From positions 1 through 34,435 of IMG/VR virus record IMGVR_UViG_3300047494_000105: a stretch of 34,435 nt of DNA. One strand, 5' to 3'. Shown in pieces: positions 23,981 through 31,408 of the stretch (position 1 is the stretch's first letter; each line of letters begins with the position of its first letter). Under the pieces are notes generated by a model. That model had not been told where the DNA came from. It was given only the letters and a program-made list of their open reading frames with translations, and did not search any database. The position numbers were made by a program, and so were the translations under genes. Origin of the DNA: a virus.

Positions 23981-24416
23981 CGCAATACCTCATAGATTCT
24001 CGCCGTTGACGCACAGAGGCCCATCCCCCTCATTGGGAGGGGCGGCCGGTCGCGGGAGCGAGGCGCGACCGGCTAGGCAGGCGGTTTGGCGGGGTGAGCC
24101 AGCAAGCGTCACATACAAAAACAGCGGTGCCATCGGGTGGTGTGCTGCTAGCCGTCCGTGGCTAAGGTCGGGGTCCGCATTGATCCCGAATCACGCTGCT
24201 TTCGCAGTCACGTTGCTTGCTACAGCAACGACTATGGGGCAGCCCTTCGAGGATCGCAAGCAAATTCCTAAGCCCTTTGCCGCTGGTAGCCGCTCATGAC
24301 CGCTGGTAGCCGCTCATGACCGCTGGTGTAGGCTCAGAGCCGCTGGTAGCCGCTCATGACCGCTCATAGCCGCTGGTGTAGGTCTCCAAAACACCCAAAA
24401 CCCTCAAAAAAACCTT
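23981..24416. other. Non-coding region between lysis cassette and IS element
   Basis: About 430 bp without a convincing gene on either strand. It holds a perfect 10-bp hairpin (GCCGGTCGCG 24045-24054 with CGCGACCGGC 24064-24073), a smaller one just before it (CCCCTC/GAGGGG), a 7-bp dyad (24211-24217 with 24224-24230), and ten 10-bp tandem units (24281-24380). It separates early replication genes from late genes, so it is the likely home of the late promoter and its control, but no clear -10/-35 pair was identified. Confidence 0.6.
24281..24380. repeat. Ten tandem 10-bp units
   Basis: Ten consecutive decamers, nine of them beginning CGCT: four main variants CGCTGGTAGC, CGCTCATGAC, CGCTGGTGTA and CGCTCATAGC, with one GGCTCAGAGC. 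Units alternate and form higher 20-bp repeats. The period is near one DNA helical turn, so equivalent faces align. The last unit ends 28 bp before the IS target duplication. Confidence 0.9.
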
Positions 24417-24438
24417 GGGAATTACGTACTTTAGTCCC
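24417..24438. repeat. Left terminal inverted repeat of the IS
   Basis: This copy is a perfect 22-bp inverted match to 26144-26165; identity extends two bases outward (TT/AA), which belong to the duplicated target. Confidence 0.97.
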
Positions 24439-24441
24439 TGA

Positions 24442-24567
24442 TTATTTGTTTTCATAAACTTCCGCCTTGGCCTTTTTCTTGCGTTGCCGGGGCGGTTTGA
24501 CCTTCGATTCAGGCCGATAACGAAGAACGACATCAACCATTTTGTCTAGCACTTTGGGAGTCTTCAT
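24442..24567 (-). CDS. Small basic IS-encoded protein overlapping the transposase stop
   Basis: This 41-residue frame starts MKTPKVLDKMVDVVLRY and becomes very basic (KPPRQRKKKAKAE). Its ATG overlaps the transposase TGA (ATGA), suggesting translational coupling, and it ends three bases inside the terminal repeat. It could be a DNA-binding accessory to transposition. I do not know an annotated homologue. Being short, it could be spurious, but the coupling and composition favour a real gene. Confidence 0.55.
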   Translation of the reverse strand: MKTPKVLDKMVDVVLRYRPESKVKPPRQRKKKAKAEVYENK

Positions 24568-25499
24568 TGAATCAACCTCGCATAGGTCAGGCGCTTGCCG
24601 TCCATCGCTTTGATGAACGAGTCGAGGCGGTCAAGCGTATGGACTTCGACGCTGCCTTCGTTCAGGCGGAAGGTGAATTCGTCAACGTAGCGGTGGAGAT
24701 GCTTCGCGCTGGCGTGATGGTAAACGCCGTGCATCCCGCGCTTCATCACTGCCCACACGCTCTCGATAGAATTCGTGCTTACCGGGCCTCGTGCATACTC
24801 GCCCGCCGTATGGTTCACCGTCTCGTGCTGAAAGAAGAGGCCGCCCATGCCCTCGTAGGCCGTCGCCTCGTCTGTCAGCAGCGTCGAACCGACCTCGACG
24901 TTATCCAAGATGGCGGTCTGAATCGTCGCCCGGTCTGTGTTGGCGACTGTCATGGCGATGGTGCGACCGCCGCGCTGCCTCATGCCGAGTACAGCAGTCT
25001 TGCCGACCGTGCCGCGTCCGGCCTTGAGCTTTTTGCGCTCGTGCTTGTTCCCCTCTTTGCCGCCGAAAAAAGCTTCGTCGATTTCGACCATGCCTTGCAA
25101 CTTCTCCAGTTCGCCGCCGCAAGCCTCGCGGAGACGGTGGAGCATGAACCATGCAGCCTTTTGGGTGACGCCAATCTCTTTGGCTATCTGCATGGAGGAG
25201 ATGCCTTTGCGGGCCGTCACAAGCAGGTACATCGCATAAATCCACTTGTGTAGCGGTATGTGCGACCGCTCGAAAATCGTGCCTGTACGGATGGTGAAAT
25301 CAAGCTGGCATTTGTTGCAGCGGTAGAAGCCCTCGCGCTTGCGAGTGGTGATGCGATCCTGACCGCCGCACGTTGGGCAGGTGGTGCCTTTAGGCCACAA
25401 GCGGCCTTCGAGGTACACCCGCGCAGTCGGTTCGTCCGGGAACATCTGGAAGAGTTGGAAGGTGCTGATTGTGCTCTTGCTCACTTTGCGGCCTTCCAT
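24564..25499 (-). CDS. IS1595-family transposase (ISXO2-like DDE domain)
   Basis: This is a 311-residue protein. An N-terminal zinc ribbon (Cys41, Cys44, Cys61, Cys64) is followed by a helix-turn-helix-like region (GISSMQIAKEIGVTQKAAWF, about 99-118) and the ISXO2-type catalytic domain: Asp141 in EIDEAFFGG, Asp210 in LLTDEATAY, and the third acidic/Asn position in STNSIESVW (Asn243/Glu246). It appears complete. It cuts and joins the element ends. The start ATG lies inside the preceding 41-residue frame; a GTG five codons on is an alternative. Confidence 0.96.
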   Translation of the reverse strand: MEGRKVSKSTISTFQLFQMFPDEPTARVYLEGRLWPKGTTCPTCGGQDRITTRKREGFYRCNKCQLDFTIRTGTIFERSHIPLHKWIYAMYLLVTARKGISSMQIAKEIGVTQKAAWFMLHRLREACGGELEKLQGMVEIDEAFFGGKEGNKHERKKLKAGRGTVGKTAVLGMRQRGGRTIAMTVANTDRATIQTAILDNVEVGSTLLTDEATAYEGMGGLFFQHETVNHTAGEYARGPVSTNSIESVWAVMKRGMHGVYHHASAKHLHRYVDEFTFRLNEGSVEVHTLDRLDSFIKAMDGKRLTYARLIQ

Positions 25500-25606
25500 G
25501 CTTCAAACTGTTCGCGGGCGAAAGGGTCGGATTGCAGAGCCTTCAGCATATCTAGCTCGGCTACATTGCAGACTTTGGCGTATTCAGCGATTTTGCGGGT
25601 CATCAT
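25481..25606 (-). CDS. Small IS-encoded ORF overlapping the transposase start
   Basis: This 41-residue frame begins MMTRKIAEYAKVCNVAELD and ends FEAWKAAK, overlapping the transposase start by 19 bases. AAGGA lies six bases before its ATG, a better ribosome site than the transposase itself has, so it may drive coupled translation and limit transposase output. It is helical and of unknown function. Confidence 0.6.
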   Translation of the reverse strand: MMTRKIAEYAKVCNVAELDMLKALQSDPFAREQFEAWKAAK

Positions 25607-25691
25607 ATCGAATCCTTGGAGGGGTTGCGTACCCTCCCCCGGTTATCAGTCGGACGCACCGCTTACCTCAAGGAAGGCGCGGCGGAGCTTT

Positions 25692-26060
25692 TTAGACGAT
25701 CTCTTCGAGTTCAGACAGTTCGAGTTCTATCGCTTCAGCGAGGGCGGCTTCGAGCATCTTTGCAGCCTCTTGAACGATGGGGAATTCTGTCTCTTCGTCA
25801 TAGGCGAAGAGCGCACCCCAAGACTTGTGAAACTGAACAATGCTGCCACCTTGCCAGTCACGGAAGGTGCCTTGAGGGGAGTAGTCGAAACCTGCGCCGA
25901 TAATCAACGCCGAGACAATGTACGAAGGGTCAACCATTTCGGCGACATTGCTGCAAAATTCATCCTCGTTGTAGTTGAGAGCGTCGAGACGTTTCGACTG
26001 TTCTGCGGAAGGCGAGACTTGATGACCGAGAATTTCTTTGTTCGTGCAGATATAAATCAT
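25692..26060 (-). CDS. IS passenger gene, acidic hypothetical protein
   Basis: This 122-residue protein starts MIYICTNKEILGHQV, chosen because AAGGAG lies seven bases upstream (the frame is open 23 codons further). The N-terminal half looks alpha/beta (EDEFCSNVAEMVDPSYIVSALI in part; GTFRDWQGGSIVQFHKSWGALFAY) and the C-terminus is a Glu/Leu-rich acidic helix. It lies wholly within the IS, upstream of the transposase. No family recognised. It may be a passenger or a regulator carried by the element. Confidence 0.7.
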   Translation of the reverse strand: MIYICTNKEILGHQVSPSAEQSKRLDALNYNEDEFCSNVAEMVDPSYIVSALIIGAGFDYSPQGTFRDWQGGSIVQFHKSWGALFAYDEETEFPIVQEAAKMLEAALAEAIELELSELEEIV

Positions 26061-26143
26061 TTGAGGCTCCTTGTGTGGTTGATTGCCACTAAAGATAAGG
26101 TACTTGAGTCCCGCACTAATGTCAAGCACTATTTTCGAGAAAA

Positions 26144-26165
26144 GGGACTAAAGTACGTAATTCCC
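26144..26165. repeat. Right terminal inverted repeat of the IS
   Basis: This copy is a perfect inverted match to 24417-24438, followed directly by the 8-bp duplicate AAAACCTT (26166-26173). Confidence 0.97.
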
Positions 26166-26182
26166 AAAACCTTAGCAAATCG

Positions 26183-26605
26183 CTACAAATTACTCCTCGC
26201 TGCCTCAATCGTCCTTTTGCGCAGGTTTTCATCATCCACCTGCCCAGGCACAATCGCGATCTTTCGCGCCAAATCTTGGGCTGCGGGGTCAATCCAGAAA
26301 TCGCGCCAGCTTATGAACTCCTCTGGATGATCCTTGCGATACTTTTCCATCTCCGCATCCCGCCTCCGATTCTCTGCGGATTCGCGCACAGCCTTGCGCT
26401 CAGCCACAGCCTGCTTCAACCGCGCCATCTCAGGAAACGCCGTCTCACCTTCACGCCGCGGATACCGCGCAATGTCGTCGAGTCCGCTGGCGATGTCCTC
26501 CAGTTCGAACCGCAGCAGATCTTCACCCAGCACTAAGTAATCTTCCGGTGCCAGCTTCGCCTGGCGTCTCACTCCCAGCTTCGCCAGCAGCCCCGTAATA
26601 ACCAC
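26183..26605 (-). CDS. Hypothetical replication-block protein (position of lambda P)
   Basis: I choose the GTG at 26605 (140 residues) because GGGAG lies eight bases upstream; the frame is open to an ATG at 26698 without a good ribosome site. Either way it overlaps the end of the initiator gene (stop 26523). The protein is helical and charged: LAPEDYLVLGEDLLRFELED, PEMARLKQAVAERKAVRESA and DHPEEFISWRDFWID. I recognise no motif. Its place directly behind an O-like gene suggests a helicase-loader or replication partner, by analogy only. Confidence 0.65.
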   Translation of the reverse strand: MVITGLLAKLGVRRQAKLAPEDYLVLGEDLLRFELEDIASGLDDIARYPRREGETAFPEMARLKQAVAERKAVRESAENRRRDAEMEKYRKDHPEEFISWRDFWIDPAAQDLARKIAIVPGQVDDENLRKRTIEAARSNL

Positions 26606-27611
26606 CAGCTTGTCTCCCACGGATGATGGCGACTGCCTGCTTAGCCGCATCGATGCTGGACTCTGTCTTTCCCTTAAAAGCCCCGTTTCCATTGCCATGT
26701 CTCGCCTCCGTCATCGTCTTTCCAAACTGATTCAGCGGCCCTTGCTGATACCGCAGCACATGCGGCAGCCACAGCCTCGGCCGCTCGCCGTGCGGCGTCC
26801 CCACACTCTTCGCGCGGTTGCTCAGGCACGCCTGGAACACCTGCAGCGTCAGCTCCGGAGCCGACCGCAGCAGCGTAGTCAGCGCCCGCGCCTCGCTGCC
26901 GTCCCACACGAACAGCACGCCCTTGAACTTCGCGTAGGTCATCACCGCCAGGCGGAACGGCGTATGCCGTGGATCGGCCTCGGGTTTGCCTTTGCCGTTG
27001 CTTTTGCTCTTGCCTTGATCAGGCGCTTTTGCTTTTGCCGTTGCTTTTGCTCTTCGCTCAGGCTGACTCGGGCTCTCGCCGTCAGCGGCGCTTGGCGGCT
27101 GCACGGTCTCGGCGGAATCGGCCAGAAGGTTCCCTGACGGTTCAATAGCGGTTCCTCTACTATGGGGTTGTAGGGGTTTCGTCTCTGAGACTGAAAACGA
27201 TGTCTCTGAGACTGACTTTTGAGTCTCTGAGACTGAAACCTCATCCTCGCAGTCGTGCTCATCCTGCTCACAGCCAGTCTCTGAGACTGACTTCTTCCGT
27301 TGGGCGGCCATAAAGGCGGCTCCGAACTCGGCGGCAAGGTCGCGGCCGAGCATCTCCAGGTTGATCTGGTAAGCGGTCTTGTGCCGCTCTCCCGTCACCT
27401 TCATCTTCTTCACCAGCGCAATCCTGCCCAGTACCTCAATCGACCTGTCCACCGTCCGCTTCTTCAGCTCCGTAGCCATCAGAATGTACGGATCGCCCGG
27501 GAACGAATACCCGTTCGGGTCCGACATATCCGCCAGCAGACAAAGCACACTCTTCGCCGGCGCATTGCCCAGCCTCGTGCGAAACGCCCTCGGTGTCAGC
27601 TCATTACTCAC
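26523..27611 (-). CDS. Replication initiator, lambda O-like, containing the presumed origin
   Basis: This is a 362-residue protein from GTG at 27609-27611, which overlaps the end of the methyltransferase gene by eight bases. Residues 1 to about 95 look like a winged helix-turn-helix (AKSVLCLLADMSDPNGYSFP, then MATELKKRTVDRSIEVLGRI). Residues 108-144 contain SVSET four times, encoded by the iteron-like repeats. A low-complexity Lys/Ala/Gly/Ser linker follows (about 190-225), then a conserved-looking C-terminal domain (FRLAVMTYAKFKGVLFVWDG, RPRLWLPHVLRYQQGPLNQF). A wHTH domain, internal iterons and a C-terminal partner domain match lambda O. The frame is open further upstream in an unrelated reading of the methyltransferase gene. 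Confidence 0.8.
   Translation of the reverse strand: MSNELTPRAFRTRLGNAPAKSVLCLLADMSDPNGYSFPGDPYILMATELKKRTVDRSIEVLGRIALVKKMKVTGERHKTAYQINLEMLGRDLAAEFGAAFMAAQRKKSVSETGCEQDEHDCEDEVSVSETQKSVSETSFSVSETKPLQPHSRGTAIEPSGNLLADSAETVQPPSAADGESPSQPERRAKATAKAKAPDQGKSKSNGKGKPEADPRHTPFRLAVMTYAKFKGVLFVWDGSEARALTTLLRSAPELTLQVFQACLSNRAKSVGTPHGERPRLWLPHVLRYQQGPLNQFGKTMTEARHGNGNGAFKGKTESSIDAAKQAVAIIRGRQAGGYYGAAGEAGSETPGEAGTGRLLSAG
27181..27290. other. Candidate replication origin: four dyad iterons
   Basis: GTCTCTGAGACTGA occurs four times without mismatch, at 27181-27194, 27202-27215, 27223-27236 and 27277-27290. Each contains the dyad GTCTC-T-GAGAC. The first three start exactly 21 bp apart (two helical turns). 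The fourth is 54 bp further, close to five turns. They lie inside the initiator gene, as lambda's four iterons lie inside O. About 130-190 bp on, in the gene's reading direction (26985-27055), is an A-rich purine stretch on the minus strand that could be an unwinding element. Origin function is inferred. Confidence 0.78.
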
Positions 27612-28077
27612 AGCGCAACACTCCCGGCCGGAAGATGACCACAGAACACGGAAACATAGCCGTATGCGCCGAGCCGCCAAACTTGATGCGGCCACGCACG
27701 AAGCGGATCTCGCCCCGCATCGCATAGTCGTGCCACCAGCGCCCCGAGGTCGACGACGGCACCAGGCAGACAACCGTTGCCCCCCCCTCGCGCGCGGACT
27801 CGTAAGCCTTCTTCATCCAGCGATCGATGACGCCGCGCGCATATGGCGGGTTCATCCAGACCACTTCGCCCGCCCAGCTCTGCGCCAGCCCATCCTGATC
27901 GCGCGTGAAGAACCGCGCACACTTCGCATTGCCAACACTCGCGCAGACATCCAGCGTGAAGCCGAACTCCGCATCCAGCGGCTCGAAGACGTGCGCCGGC
28001 GTCGACCACTCCACCGAATGCACCACGGCCGGAACATAGTCCTGCTCACTTTGGAGTGCTGTATCGAACAAATTCAC
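27604..28077 (-). CDS. Phage DNA N6-adenine methyltransferase (Dam-like, PF05869 type)
   Basis: This is a 157-residue protein from GTG at 28075-28077. It has the hallmark features of the small phage Dam family: EWSTPAHVFEPLDAEFGFTL (about 23-42), DVCASVGNAKCARFFT, and the catalytic NPPY in VVWMNPPYA (76-79), then VCLVPSSTSGRWW. It methylates adenine, probably to protect phage DNA from host restriction or to mark replication. Length is normal for the family. It lies directly upstream of the initiator gene and overlaps it. Confidence 0.9.
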   Translation of the reverse strand: MNLFDTALQSEQDYVPAVVHSVEWSTPAHVFEPLDAEFGFTLDVCASVGNAKCARFFTRDQDGLAQSWAGEVVWMNPPYARGVIDRWMKKAYESAREGGATVVCLVPSSTSGRWWHDYAMRGEIRFVRGRIKFGGSAHTAMFPCSVVIFRPGVLRCE

Positions 28078-28129
28078 GCAACAACCTCAAATCTCAACTC
28101 GGCTCACTACTCGCATAGGCTGTAAACGA

Positions 28130-28552
28130 TCACGCGGCTTCCACGACGCAGCCTTTGAGAATCTTGGCCGTCTCTCGCTTCACCGCGTGCTCTCGATTCT
28201 TCGGAAAGTTCCGACCGAGCCCATGGCACGCCGCACACAGAACCGCATCAGGACGGGGAATAGAACACGTCTTCGCTCTCGCCGAATCCAGCGACCACCA
28301 CATATGGCAATTGGTGACGGCGATCATCATCGGCGACGCCAGCCGGATCAGGTATTCACCGTTGGAGCCATATCCCCAGCGCAAGCGGACATGGTTGATC
28401 TTGTGAATGAGACACGCATTGTGCGAGGTTCCATAGATGTACGGTGGATGCTTTTTCGCGAGTGTTACGTCGCGCTCCTCCCGCCCCCAGCGCGGCGCAC
28501 GCATCTCTGGAAAAACTGCGACCACTTGCCTGCGCATATGCCTCACGAGCAC
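28130..28552 (-). CDS. Hypothetical Cys/His-containing protein
   Basis: This protein has up to 140 residues. The first start is GTG at 28552; MRRQVVAVFPEM from the ATG at 28537 is the alternative. Several Cys and His are spaced as in zinc-binding or HNH-type proteins: GTSHNACLIHK (about 41-51), VTNCHMWW, and AVLCAACHG. I do not see a full HNH signature. It overlaps the end of the adenine methyltransferase gene by 10 bases if the GTG is used. Confidence 0.6.
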   Translation of the reverse strand: MLVRHMRRQVVAVFPEMRAPRWGREERDVTLAKKHPPYIYGTSHNACLIHKINHVRLRWGYGSNGEYLIRLASPMMIAVTNCHMWWSLDSARAKTCSIPRPDAVLCAACHGLGRNFPKNREHAVKRETAKILKGCVVEAA

Positions 28553-29397
28553 ACCTCACGTTCCATCAACTCCATTTGCGGGCGAGCGTTCCAGGCTGCC
28601 GGGTTGAACCACAGAACCTCGGTGCGCTTCTTCGCGCCATCGGCCAGCGCCGCCCGTTCCAGCCGGTTCCAGTCGCCGTAGAGCTCGTCATACAGCGCCG
28701 AAGGATACCCCGACAGCATCACCATCCCCTTCAACCCGCGCAGCACCCCAGCCAGCTCCCGATGGTCCGCATCATCCATCTCATGCCGATAGCCGCCAGT
28801 CACGCCCTTTCCGGCGCGTGCGCGTGAATCAAACGTGTACGGCGGGTCGACGTAGTACAGCGTCCGCTCATCGTCGTGTTGCGGGATGACTAGCACCGCG
28901 GGCTTGCATTCGACAGTCACTCCGCGCAACCGCTCACACCAGTGCGTCACCTGCGCCGGCATCCGCATCCATTCCATGCTCGGATACGCCCCATTACCAT
29001 GCGCCAGCGACCGAAAGCCCGTCTTCGTGTCCGACGTCACCGAATCACTACCAAAGCCCATAAACGAAAGCGCCAGCGTGAGGCGAGCTCGCTCGACAGG
29101 ACTGCCTGTCGGCTCGAACGCGGCCTCAAGCTCAGCCCTCGCAAATGGAGTCAGCGCCAGCGCCTGCTTGAGTTCGAGCGCTGCGACTGGATCCCGCAAC
29201 ACCCTGAACACATTGACCACGACGCCATCGAGGTCGTTGTAGATCTCGGCATAGGCACGTTCTTTACGCAAGAGCACGCTGCCGCCCCCGCCGAACGGCT
29301 CGACATACACGCGATGCTGCGGCATGTTCGCGATCACCCACGGCGCCAGCTTCCACTTCCCCCCGTGATACCGCAAAATCGGTCTCGTCACACTCAT
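28543..29397 (-). CDS. D12-class adenine-specific DNA methyltransferase
   Basis: This 284-residue protein contains the D12/Dam-type motifs in order: RYHGGKWKLAPW (about 9-20), motif I VEPFGGGGSVLL (32-43), and catalytic DPPY (184-187) in LYYVDPPYTFD. The spacing is typical of the alpha-class Dam enzymes (T4 Dam, DpnM). It transfers a methyl group from S-adenosylmethionine to N6 of adenine. The ATG overlaps the preceding stop (ATGA). No restriction partner is seen, so an anti-restriction role is likely. Confidence 0.93.
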   Translation of the reverse strand: MSVTRPILRYHGGKWKLAPWVIANMPQHRVYVEPFGGGGSVLLRKERAYAEIYNDLDGVVVNVFRVLRDPVAALELKQALALTPFARAELEAAFEPTGSPVERARLTLALSFMGFGSDSVTSDTKTGFRSLAHGNGAYPSMEWMRMPAQVTHWCERLRGVTVECKPAVLVIPQHDDERTLYYVDPPYTFDSRARAGKGVTGGYRHEMDDADHRELAGVLRGLKGMVMLSGYPSALYDELYGDWNRLERAALADGAKKRTEVLWFNPAAWNARPQMELMEREVCS

Positions 29398-29561
29398 TTG
29401 CCCACCACCAGCAACTGTCGCGACCGCTCCGTCACCCTCTCGATAAGGTCGCGGTCATCCCTGTGGGCATAGGTGCGGAGCCATGACTCGCCACGCGCGA
29501 TCTCCATCGAAAGAATCGCCTGCAGATGGCCGCACTCTTCACCGCTCAAGTCAAACGTCAT
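29394..29561 (-). CDS. Small hypothetical protein between two methyltransferase genes
   Basis: This 55-residue helical protein begins MTFDLSGEECGHLQAILSME and ends RSRQLLVVGK. The start is set by an ATGA overlap with the stop of the cytosine methyltransferase, and its own stop overlaps the start of the adenine methyltransferase the same way, so the three are translated as a coupled set. No family recognised. Confidence 0.6.
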   Translation of the reverse strand: MTFDLSGEECGHLQAILSMEIARGESWLRTYAHRDDRDLIERVTERSRQLLVVGK

Positions 29562-31408
29562 GCCGCCACCCCCGCCGTGCGCGTAGCACCACCCTGCGCT
29601 AACGTCGGCAGCGCCAGGTGCATGGCCATCTGCGGCGGCACGGCGTTGCCTACCTGCACCTGCTGCTCTTTGGCCGTGCCGGTCCACTTGTAGTCATCCG
29701 GGAAGCTCTGCGCCCGCGCGCATTCGGCCAGCCGCAGCATCCGGAAGAAGATCATCATGCGGCTCACTCGCGCCCCGGCCGGCAGCCAGCTATACGATCC
29801 AACGGGCGCGTCGACCTCATCCAGCCGCATCGTCACCAGCGCGAACCGCTCACGCGTCGTCAGCGTCGGCACCGGCTCACTCACGCCGCTGGCCGTCGAC
29901 GTGCCGTAATACTCAGCCAGAAACGGCGACACCAGCGCCTCACCCTTCGAGCCCGTCACCGTCTGCATCGTCCGATCCACCGAGCTCACCCGATGCTCGA
30001 AGCTCTCACCCGCCCGCACACCGTGGTTGCACGTCACCAGTAGCGGCTGCGCAAGGCCGACATTCGCCTTCGTCACCAGCGTCGAGAGCGGCAGATCAGC
30101 CGACCGCACACCCGCACCACTCGCGTTATCGATGGCGATCAGCGCAGGCGTCACCAGATTCCCGCAACCGCGCGAGGTCGCAGTCGGCGCTGGGTCGTCG
30201 ATGCTGTGCGTTCGCCACGCCTGGTCGCCGCGCTCACCGAACGCGGGCGAGAGAAACGGCGACGCCACCGAGATCTGCTGCGTTCCCGTAATCGTCCGCA
30301 GCGGCAACTCCGGAGAGTCCACATCGAACCGGTCAAACACCCGATGCGGCAGCACAAGCGGAGACACCACAGCCGCATGCCCAGCCCCAGCCGTAATCGT
30401 CTGCACCGGCTCTCCTACGCCATGCACCGTCGATTTACCATGCAGATCGGCCAGATACGGCAGCGTAGGCAGCCCCACATAGTTCTCCAGCAGCCGAAAT
30501 TCCACATCGCTCACCGGCGGCCGCCACGCCGCCAGCTCAGCCGCGCTCACCTCGGCCAGGTCGACGAACAGCGGCACCAGCCCGCGCTGCACCATCGCCG
30601 TCACATCCATCTCGATCCCCCAGAACTTCCGCGCGCCGGCGCGAATCCGCTCCATCGTGTTCGGCACCAGCGGCTTCTTCCGCTGCGTAAAGATGTCCTT
30701 GCCCAGGTCCGCCCAGTCAATCACCTCACGCGCCGCCACCCACGGCTTGCGGCTATCGGCAAACAGCGGCTGCTTCGCCCGCTCCGCCGGCCCGATGTGC
30801 GTCGGCTCCGGCCAGCGGATCGTCCGGTTGCCCTTCACCGCGATCAGGAAGAAACGCTGCCGCGTCGTCGGCGTGCCGTAGTCGGCGCAGTTCAGGATGC
30901 GCCACTCATACTTGTAGCCACGCACCTTCAACCCCGCCAGCCAGTGATTGAACAGCGTGCCCTTCTTGCTCTTCAGCGGCGTGTTGTCGACGCCCAGCGG
31001 CCCCCAGTCCACGAACTCCCGCACGTTCTCGATCATCAACGTCTCGACGTTCAGCTTGTCGAGGAAGTCCAGGATCAGGTTCGCCGAGCTGCGCGACTGG
31101 TCATTGCTCGGCTTGCCGCCCCGCGCCCTGCTGTGCCCGGTGCATTCGGGCGAAGCCCACAGCAGCTTCACGCGCCGGTCCGTTCGGCTGGTGATGAGCT
31201 TGCACGGGTCGCCGATCTCCGCCAGGCTCTTGCAGTGGTGCGCCGCCGCGGGGTGGTTGGCGGTGTGCGTGTCGATGGCCACCTGCCAGTGGTTCACGGC
31301 GATCATCTCGTAGTCCGCCGAAGTCTTCCCCAGCAGCTCCCACGCCATCATCATCCCGGTAGACGTTCCCCCGCCCCCGCAAAACAGATCGATCAGTACG
31401 TCCTTCAC
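29558..31408 (-). CDS. C5-cytosine DNA methyltransferase
   Basis: This is a 616-residue protein from GTG at 31406-31408. Motif I is DLFCGGGGTSTG (7-18). Motif IV is ASPECTGHS with catalytic Cys89, where the usual Pro-Cys is Pro-Glu-Cys, a variant I associate with phage enzymes. Motif VI is ENVREF (127-132) and motif VIII is TRQRFFLIAV (about 183-192). The long region after 200 holds repeated hydrophobic/Thr stretches (PVQTITAGAGHAAVV, LRTITGTQQISVA, PTLTTRERFALV), and GNAVPPQMA near the end is motif X-like. It is much longer than typical Dcm, with the extra length in the target-recognition region. Confidence 0.92.
   Translation of the reverse strand: MKDVLIDLFCGGGGTSTGMMMAWELLGKTSADYEMIAVNHWQVAIDTHTANHPAAAHHCKSLAEIGDPCKLITSRTDRRVKLLWASPECTGHSRARGGKPSNDQSRSSANLILDFLDKLNVETLMIENVREFVDWGPLGVDNTPLKSKKGTLFNHWLAGLKVRGYKYEWRILNCADYGTPTTRQRFFLIAVKGNRTIRWPEPTHIGPAERAKQPLFADSRKPWVAAREVIDWADLGKDIFTQRKKPLVPNTMERIRAGARKFWGIEMDVTAMVQRGLVPLFVDLAEVSAAELAAWRPPVSDVEFRLLENYVGLPTLPYLADLHGKSTVHGVGEPVQTITAGAGHAAVVSPLVLPHRVFDRFDVDSPELPLRTITGTQQISVASPFLSPAFGERGDQAWRTHSIDDPAPTATSRGCGNLVTPALIAIDNASGAGVRSADLPLSTLVTKANVGLAQPLLVTCNHGVRAGESFEHRVSSVDRTMQTVTGSKGEALVSPFLAEYYGTSTASGVSEPVPTLTTRERFALVTMRLDEVDAPVGSYSWLPAGARVSRMMIFFRMLRLAECARAQSFPDDYKWTGTAKEQQVQVGNAVPPQMAMHLALPTLAQGGATRTAGVAA

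Larger units (their letters stand above)
24417..26165 (-). mobile_element. Intact IS1595-family insertion sequence with companion ORFs
   Basis: The 1749-bp element is bounded by perfect 22-bp inverted repeats beginning GGGAATTACGTACTTT (24417-24438 and 26144-26165) and flanked by an exact 8-bp target duplication AAAACCTT (24409-24416 and 26166-26173). An 8-bp duplication and GGG-type ends fit the IS1595 family, as does the encoded transposase with zinc ribbon. Besides the transposase it carries a 122-residue ORF, a 41-residue ORF overlapping the transposase start, and a 41-residue basic ORF overlapping its stop. The perfect ends and duplication suggest recent insertion. It sits 10 bp behind the stop of a phage replication-block gene and appears not to disrupt a coding frame. 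Confidence 0.97.

Noticed and set aside
24006-24299. 97-residue plus-strand frame in the early/late gap
   Set aside because: No ribosome site, no domain, runs into the 10-bp repeats; not supported.
24281-24380. CRISPR array
   Set aside because: Units are 10 bp and contiguous with no unique spacers; no cas genes nearby. The same holds for the 9-bp array at 33310-33576.
24354-24536. 60-residue minus-strand frame across the IS left end
   Set aside because: It crosses the IS boundary and the decamer repeats and overlaps the better-supported 41-residue coupled ORF in another frame.
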